Below are positions 6,315-10,724 of a stretch of 10,724 nucleotides of DNA, piece by piece. The stretch's first letter is position 1. Each line of letters opens with the position of its first letter. Below the pieces are notes generated by a model. The model had not been told where the DNA came from, searched no databases, and worked only from the letters and a program-made list of their open reading frames with translations. This stretch comes from Draconibacterium sp. (GTDB lineage Bacteria; Bacteroidota; Bacteroidia; Bacteroidales; Prolixibacteraceae): assembly GCA_030595485.1 (NCBI GenBank), contig JAUVDE010000074.1, positions 1 through 10,724 of the forward strand. The letters are read 5' to 3'. The position numbers and the translations under genes are program-made.

Positions 6315-7412
6315 CTAATTGTTTCTGAAAGTAAAGGTTACAACAAGATTTTCGTTCACGTCGGTAAGCATATTTTTCACACGGTAATACACATTCAATT
6401 TTCGTGTGTTGCCAATTTCATCAGAATTTCCGCTTAAAGTGAGCGAAGTTACATGTTGCGCCTTTAAAGTTACTTTAGTTGGGGCATCAAAACCTACACC
6501 TGGCTGTACCAATTCCAATTCGTAATCAAGATCCGAATTGTTTCTGATAGAAACAGTCTTATCCAACTCGTTTCGAAGCTTTAAGGGTTTCTCTTCAATT
6601 TCTAAGGATGCGAAAAACAAAGGCTCAAGCAATGCCGATTTTCCAACAAGCGTATTCTCGAAATAAATGGCTGTTCTTCCACTAAACATGGCTTCCTTTA
6701 ATCCTCCCTCTGTCCTACTTTTTGCAAAAACCAGTGTCATCGGGCGATGTCCATTTTTAACATTCATGGGGCCATGAACATCGGTACTACCAATAATCGT
6801 TAAATTTTTTTCGTTTGCCCATGCTAATGCTTCAGGGCAAAGTCCCCAATTAAATACTTCAATTCCATGCATCATATTATTCTCGAACAAATAAGAATGT
6901 TCGTCCCACCATAGCGTGGTGTCGGGCTGCTGTGCTTTCCAACAAGGGTGATTCCACATAATAAATGCTCCCTGATCGCGCGCTTCTTTTATGGCATCAT
7001 TAACATCGTCGCGCTCTAACAAATTTGCATTGGTAATAAACAAAGCATTTAAATGTCCCGGCGGCATACTGCGTGTAATTTCGGCCCCATGTACTAATAG
7101 TATATCTTTTTGTTTCGAAAGTGGCTCAGCAAGCTCGTACGAACGATTATGATCGGCAACAACATCAATCGAATGGGGCCGGTATTCAATGTGGTCGGTA
7201 ATTGAAATGGCATCAAGCCCCTCTTTCCAGGCTTCATCAATTCGTACGGTAGGCCAAACTGTTCCATCGGAAAAAACAGTATGCATATGAAAATCGCATT
7301 TTAAAGTTTGGTAGCCTTCAATATCGGGGATATTTATGATTTTACGCGATTGAGCATTACCTAACAAAACCGTAACAACAAAAACAAGTGTTAAAAACTT
7401 TCTTAAAAACAT
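6315..7412 (-). CDS. Secreted PHP-domain metal-dependent phosphoesterase
   Basis: This 365-aa protein has a signal peptide (about 1-20, GNA then Q). The PHP domain spans about 38-230 with all the usual metal ligands: H42 and H44 in DFHMHTVFSDG, D49, T72-D-H74, E111, H120, H155 in MWNHP, and D211/H213 in GSTDVHG. PHP proteins hydrolyse phosphate esters with a multi-metal site. The substrate here is not known, and export points to an extracytoplasmic one. It resembles the secreted Bacteroidota proteins that databases name Sb-PDE family phosphodiesterases after an alkyl phosphodiesterase of Sphingobium, but this was judged from memory, not by search. The C-terminal 110 residues form a beta-rich extra domain of unknown role. 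It is first in a likely unit with the flavoprotein and diverges from the ROK gene, so that regulator could act on it. Confidence 0.88.
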   Translation of the reverse strand: MFLRKFLTLVFVVTVLLGNAQSRKIINIPDIEGYQTLKCDFHMHTVFSDGTVWPTVRIDEAWKEGLDAISITDHIEYRPHSIDVVADHNRSYELAEPLSKQKDILLVHGAEITRSMPPGHLNALFITNANLLERDDVNDAIKEARDQGAFIMWNHPCWKAQQPDTTLWWDEHSYLFENNMMHGIEVFNWGLCPEALAWANEKNLTIIGSTDVHGPMNVKNGHRPMTLVFAKSRTEGGLKEAMFSGRTAIYFENTLVGKSALLEPLFFASLEIEEKPLKLRNELDKTVSIRNNSDLDYELELVQPGVGFDAPTKVTLKAQHVTSLTLSGNSDEIGNTRKLNVYYRVKNMLTDVNENLVVTFTFRNN

Positions 7413-7609
7413 GATTTACAATTTATTTCATTTAACAACACGAGCCTAAATATCTTTTAAAAAACCCAACATTTGAAAATTTCCTCATTATTTTTTTATG
7501 AATTGTAAATGAATAGTTAAATTTAGCAAAATCACATGTTTCTTTTTAATTTTTTTACAAAGAGACTTGTTTCATATTTATATTATTCTGAATTTTGCAA
7601 GTAACGATT
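7413..7609. promoter_or_regulatory. Divergent control region between the PHP and ROK genes
   Basis: This 197-nt very AT-rich gap must hold promoters for both directions. A perfect 10-bp inverted repeat, atttacaatt (7414-7423) and aattgtaaat (7501-7510), flanks the PHP-side half and could be a looping operator. A candidate promoter for the ROK gene is CTTG (7567-7570) followed after 19 nt by GAATTTTG (7590-7597; consensus TAnnTTTG), which would give a very short leader before the ATG at 7610. Neither call is strong; in AT-rich DNA such matches arise easily. Confidence 0.3.
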
Positions 7610-8824
7610 ATGGAAAAACTTTTTAAAAATACTGGAAACCAAAGCCAGGCAGTTGAGCTAAAAAAAATTGCTCACAAAAAACATATTTTACGTGCCATCT
7701 ATTTTAACGGCCCACTTTCAAACTCTAAATTGTCCAAGCAAATTAAATTAAGTACTCCAAAAATTAACAGTTTACTGGTTGAATTAATTGCAGATGGTTT
7801 GGTTGAAGAACTTGGCCGTGGAGATTCAAGCGGTGGCCGACGCCCAAATATTTATGGTTTGGTTGAAGACGGATTTTATGTAGTTGGGATTACCATAAAC
7901 GTTACACGTACAATTATTTCGATTTATAACAGCAACAACCAGGAAGTTAGCGGACCTCATTATTTCCCTATTAAAATGCAATCGGACCTCGATATTTTTA
8001 AACAGGTTAGCCAAAAACTGGAAGAGGTTGTGCAGGAAAGTAATATTTCGCGCGATAAAATTTTGGTTGCAGGTTTGGAACTACCCGGTTTAATCAATCA
8101 AAAAGCAGGTATCAACCAAACGTATTTCCCTGATGTTAAAAATCTACTCGACGAATTAAAAAATATTTTCGGGATTCCTGTATTTTTTAGCCACGACTCG
8201 AAGGTACGTACCTTTGCCGAGCAACATTTTGGATTGGCAAAAGGCAAAAAAAATGTACTGATGTTGCAAGCCGACTGGGGTTTAGGTTTGGGAATTATAA
8301 TGAATGGAAAATTATACACCGGGAAATCGGGCTACTCGGGCGAATTTGGTCACTTACCATTAGCCGATAACGGAGTATTGTGTGTTTGCGGAAAACAAGG
8401 TTGTTTAGAAACGATTGTTTCGGCAAAAGCCATTGCTCGTCAGGCCCGCGAAGGAATTGAACAAGGAAACTCATCGTTGATTAAAGAATTAGTGGGTAAT
8501 GACTTGAGTAAAATTGATATTTCAATCGTTATTCAAGCAGCTAACTCGGGCGACCAGTTTGCCATTTCATTATTTGCCGAAGTGGGAAAATGGCTAGGAC
8601 GCGGCATGGCCTATCTTATTCAGATTTTTAATCCCGAGTTAATTATTATTGGTGGACAAGTTGCCGTGGCCAATCAGTTTATTCTGGCGCCAATTCAACA
8701 GGCCATTCATACGTTTAGCAATCGCGACATTAGTAACGATACACAAATCCAGTTCTCAGAACTTGGACCAAAAGCCGGTACAATGGGTGCGGCTGCCTAT
8801 GCATTAGAGCGAATTTCAAAATAA
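7610..8824 (+). CDS. ROK family transcriptional regulator (NagC/XylR type)
   Basis: With the ATG at 7610 the product has 404 aa; an in-frame TTG at 7595 is possible but less likely because it overlaps a candidate promoter box. A winged-helix DNA-binding part (about 24-80) ends in GRGDSSGGRRPNIYGL, the usual junction to the ROK domain. The ROK part has E245-F-G-H248 (sugar-contacting ExGH) and the zinc motif H248, C258, C260, C265 in CVCGKQGCLE, plus D196 at the catalytic-base position. The ATP loop DxGxT is degenerate (GITINVTRT, 93-101), so it is a sugar-sensing repressor rather than a kinase. The effector is probably an amino sugar or its phosphate, judged from the gene 7 nt downstream. Likely targets are its own operon and perhaps the divergent PHP gene. 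Confidence 0.92.
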   Translation: MEKLFKNTGNQSQAVELKKIAHKKHILRAIYFNGPLSNSKLSKQIKLSTPKINSLLVELIADGLVEELGRGDSSGGRRPNIYGLVEDGFYVVGITINVTRTIISIYNSNNQEVSGPHYFPIKMQSDLDIFKQVSQKLEEVVQESNISRDKILVAGLELPGLINQKAGINQTYFPDVKNLLDELKNIFGIPVFFSHDSKVRTFAEQHFGLAKGKKNVLMLQADWGLGLGIIMNGKLYTGKSGYSGEFGHLPLADNGVLCVCGKQGCLETIVSAKAIARQAREGIEQGNSSLIKELVGNDLSKIDISIVIQAANSGDQFAISLFAEVGKWLGRGMAYLIQIFNPELIIIGGQVAVANQFILAPIQQAIHTFSNRDISNDTQIQFSELGPKAGTMGAAAYALERISK

Positions 8825-8831
8825 ATTACAC

Positions 8832-10724
8832 ATGGAACATAATTTCACAAAGGTTGAGAAAGCATTTTTTGAAGGAGCCAAATCACAAGAGATTTCAACC
8901 CGTATTCCTTATATTACTACAGAAGGTTTTCCAAAATTGGGTTTACTTTCGGCATTAAGTTTTTTAGAATGGGTAAGCGAAAATCCGAAGGGAGTAGTTA
9001 GCCTGCCAACAGGAAAATCAGCACAGTATTTTCTCGATTTTACCCATATGCTGCTCGATAACTGGAATAACAAAAAAGGTAAAGACCTGTTGGAAAAGTA
9101 TGGCTTGGGTGGAGTAAAAAAACCCGAATTAGGTGAACTATGCTTTGTGCAAATGGGTGAATTTTTTCCCATCAATCCAAAACAACACAATAGCCTGTAC
9201 AACAATGCAATACAACAATATATCAATCCATTTGGCTTTGATAAAGAAAAAGCACTGCTCATTAATTCAGAAGAAATAATACTGGCAGAAGGAAAGCATT
9301 TTTCTGAGGTGTTTCCTGATTTTATTATTGATCTTACTTTGCGTTATCGCGAAGCCAAAACGCACCTTGAGCAACTGCAACAAGAGTCGATATTTAAAAT
9401 AGATAACTGGTGTACCGCTTACGAAGATAAGATTAGAGATAAGGGAGGAATCGGATTTTTTCTTGGAGGAATTGGACCTGACGGACACATTGCATTTAAT
9501 ACCCGTGGTTCTGACCACTTTTCCACTACCCGTTTAACAAAAACCAATTTCGAAACACAGGCAATTACAGCCGCCGATTTAGGAGGGATTGAAGTTTCGC
9601 GCAATCGTTTGGTAATTACAATTGGCCTTGGCACACTGAGTTTTAATCCGACAAACAAAGCAATTATTTACGCTGCCGGTGAGGCAATTGCCGATGTTAT
9701 TAAAAGCTCATTAGAATTGAAGCAGTCGGTAAATTATCCGGCAACGTCTTTGCAGAAGCTTAAAAATGGCCGCTTTTATTTAACCGATGGCGCTGCCGTA
9801 AAACTGGAAGACAGTATTAATTGCTATTATGCCTGCGGCACATGGAACCACCAGAAAACAGAAAGAGCAGTAATTGAACTTTGTAAGAAAATTAATAAAT
9901 ATGGACCAAAGCTGGAAATTGAAGATTTGAAAGCCGATAAGTATTGCAGCATGATTCCTGACCTGAGTGAAAATACAGTCCAGTCTGTAATCGATTCTAT
10001 TCAGGTTAAAATGCGCAAAGGAATGAAAAAGGAAACAAAGCAGACATATTATCATACCGGTCCTCATCATGATGATATTATGTTAGGAATTATGCCGGTT
10101 ACCACCCGACAGTCACGCGATGCAAGCAATGATTTGCATTTTTCTGTACTAACTTCTGGTTTTACTGCCGTTACAAATAAATTTTTATCCGATTTAATTC
10201 TTGACACGCAGGATTTAATAAATCATGGAAAGATTGAAATGATAGAAAATCCTGACTTTTTCACCTATGGATATAAACATAAATGGGGAAAAGACATCTA
10301 TCACTACCTGGATAGTATTGCCGCACAGGATGATGAAGAGAAACGCAGAGCAGTCAGTCATCGTTTGATTAGAGCAATGGTGACAATCTGGAAAGCAAGT
10401 GATATTGGTGAACTTCGGGATGTAATGAATGAAATTCTAATATCGCTCAGAAAAAGTTATGATGGTGGAAAAAATCCGCCCAAAGTACAGACTTTAAAAG
10501 GGATGATAAGAGAACTGGAGGAAGAGTTGGTTTGGGTACATTACGGAATAAGTGTAAAAAATGTACACCACCTTAGATTAGGTTTCTATTCGGGAGAGTC
10601 AAACTACGACAGAGATGTTTTACCCATTCTTGAAGATTTTAGAAAATACAAACCAACGGTTATCAGCCTAGCCATGGATCCTCAGGGAAGTGGCCCCGAT
10701 ACACATTATAAGGTGTTGCAAGTT
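8832..10724 (+). CDS. NagB-like deaminase/PIG-L-like deacetylase fusion (3' end beyond window)
   Basis: The frame is open for 631 codons from the ATG at 8832 to the window edge. Residues about 1-330 match the glucosamine-6-phosphate deaminase (NagB) fold: sugar-phosphate loop LPTGKSA, FLGGIGPDGHIAFN (D217, H219), TTRLT, and a late TIGLGTL strand. Residues about 400 onward match PIG-L/LmbE deacetylases: PHHDD at 411-415 (usually PHPDD) and a later SGPDTHYKVLQ, giving metal ligands H412, D415, H625 and base D414. Bacteroidota carry similar NagB/PIG-L fusions of roughly 650-780 aa, so perhaps tens of residues are missing. By eye against E. coli NagB, catalytic D72 is G109 and E148 is T224, so normal deaminase activity is doubtful. 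The 7-nt gap after the ROK gene indicates one operon. The likely substrate is an amino-sugar phosphate. It is cytoplasmic (no signal peptide). Confidence 0.85.
   Translation, partial: MEHNFTKVEKAFFEGAKSQEISTRIPYITTEGFPKLGLLSALSFLEWVSENPKGVVSLPTGKSAQYFLDFTHMLLDNWNNKKGKDLLEKYGLGGVKKPELGELCFVQMGEFFPINPKQHNSLYNNAIQQYINPFGFDKEKALLINSEEIILAEGKHFSEVFPDFIIDLTLRYREAKTHLEQLQQESIFKIDNWCTAYEDKIRDKGGIGFFLGGIGPDGHIAFNTRGSDHFSTTRLTKTNFETQAITAADLGGIEVSRNRLVITIGLGTLSFNPTNKAIIYAAGEAIADVIKSSLELKQSVNYPATSLQKLKNGRFYLTDGAAVKLEDSINCYYACGTWNHQKTERAVIELCKKINKYGPKLEIEDLKADKYCSMIPDLSENTVQSVIDSIQVKMRKGMKKETKQTYYHTGPHHDDIMLGIMPVTTRQSRDASNDLHFSVLTSGFTAVTNKFLSDLILDTQDLINHGKIEMIENPDFFTYGYKHKWGKDIYHYLDSIAAQDDEEKRRAVSHRLIRAMVTIWKASDIGELRDVMNEILISLRKSYDGGKNPPKVQTLKGMIRELEEELVWVHYGISVKNVHHLRLGFYSGESNYDRDVLPILEDFRKYKPTVISLAMDPQGSGPDTHYKVLQV

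Noticed and set aside
7595..7609. TTG start giving the ROK protein five extra residues
   Set aside because: The ATG at 7610 starts a normal N-terminus, and the TTG falls inside a candidate -7 promoter box.
8909..10070. Several minus-strand open frames of 79-117 codons under the NagB/PIG-L fusion
   Set aside because: All lie opposite conserved NagB and PIG-L motifs that are open through to the window end; none has a recognisable domain.

Overview
The window looks like chromosomal DNA of a Bacteroidota species. The evidence is AT-rich sequence, Bacteroidota-type gene families (GxxExxY protein, LytS-type kinase with a TlpA-like ectodomain, OmpH/Skp, Met-rich LolA-like protein, NagB/PIG-L fusion), weak Shine-Dalgarno sites and TTTG-type promoter fragments. 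A member of Bacteroidia near the Marinilabiliales is a guess from gene content only.

Layout. Positions 1-7412 are all minus strand. In transcription order: a secreted PHP-domain phosphoesterase (7412-6315), a ferredoxin-NADP-reductase-like flavoprotein (6236-5568), a secreted LolA-like protein (5492-4794) ending in a clear intrinsic terminator (4747-4771), an OmpH/Skp-like periplasmic chaperone (4595-4077), a 1009-aa LytS-type sensor kinase (3892-863), a small GxxExxY protein (732-355), and the receiver half of a response regulator (301-1) that runs off the window. A divergent control region (7413-7609) leads to a plus-strand pair 7 nt apart: a ROK-family repressor-like protein (7610-8824) and a large NagB-like/PIG-L-like fusion (8832 to beyond 10724).

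How the genes work together. Kinase and regulator form a LytS/LytR-type two-component pair. Upstream of the kinase gene are two identical 12-bp direct repeats set exactly 21 bp apart. They fit the published LytTR operator pattern, so the pair may control its own kinase gene. The two genes are separated by a GxxExxY gene bracketed by copies of a CGCAAAG-rich inverted repeat; a third copy lies between the kinase and ompH-like genes. All three copies share orientation, and each lies 4 nt past a stop codon. The ROK/NagB-PIG-L pair suggests amino-sugar sensing and processing, but the NagB half lacks two catalytic acids, so its reaction is uncertain.

Most unusual items: the predicted LytTR operator, a kinase whose sensor carries a thioredoxin-like fold without its cysteines, the GxxExxY/repeat interruption of the kinase-regulator pair, a mutually exclusive RNA pairing between the PHP and flavoprotein genes, and the altered active site of the NagB-like fusion. 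No tRNA, rRNA, CRISPR array, transposase or phage gene was seen. No gene-free stretch reaches 300 bases.
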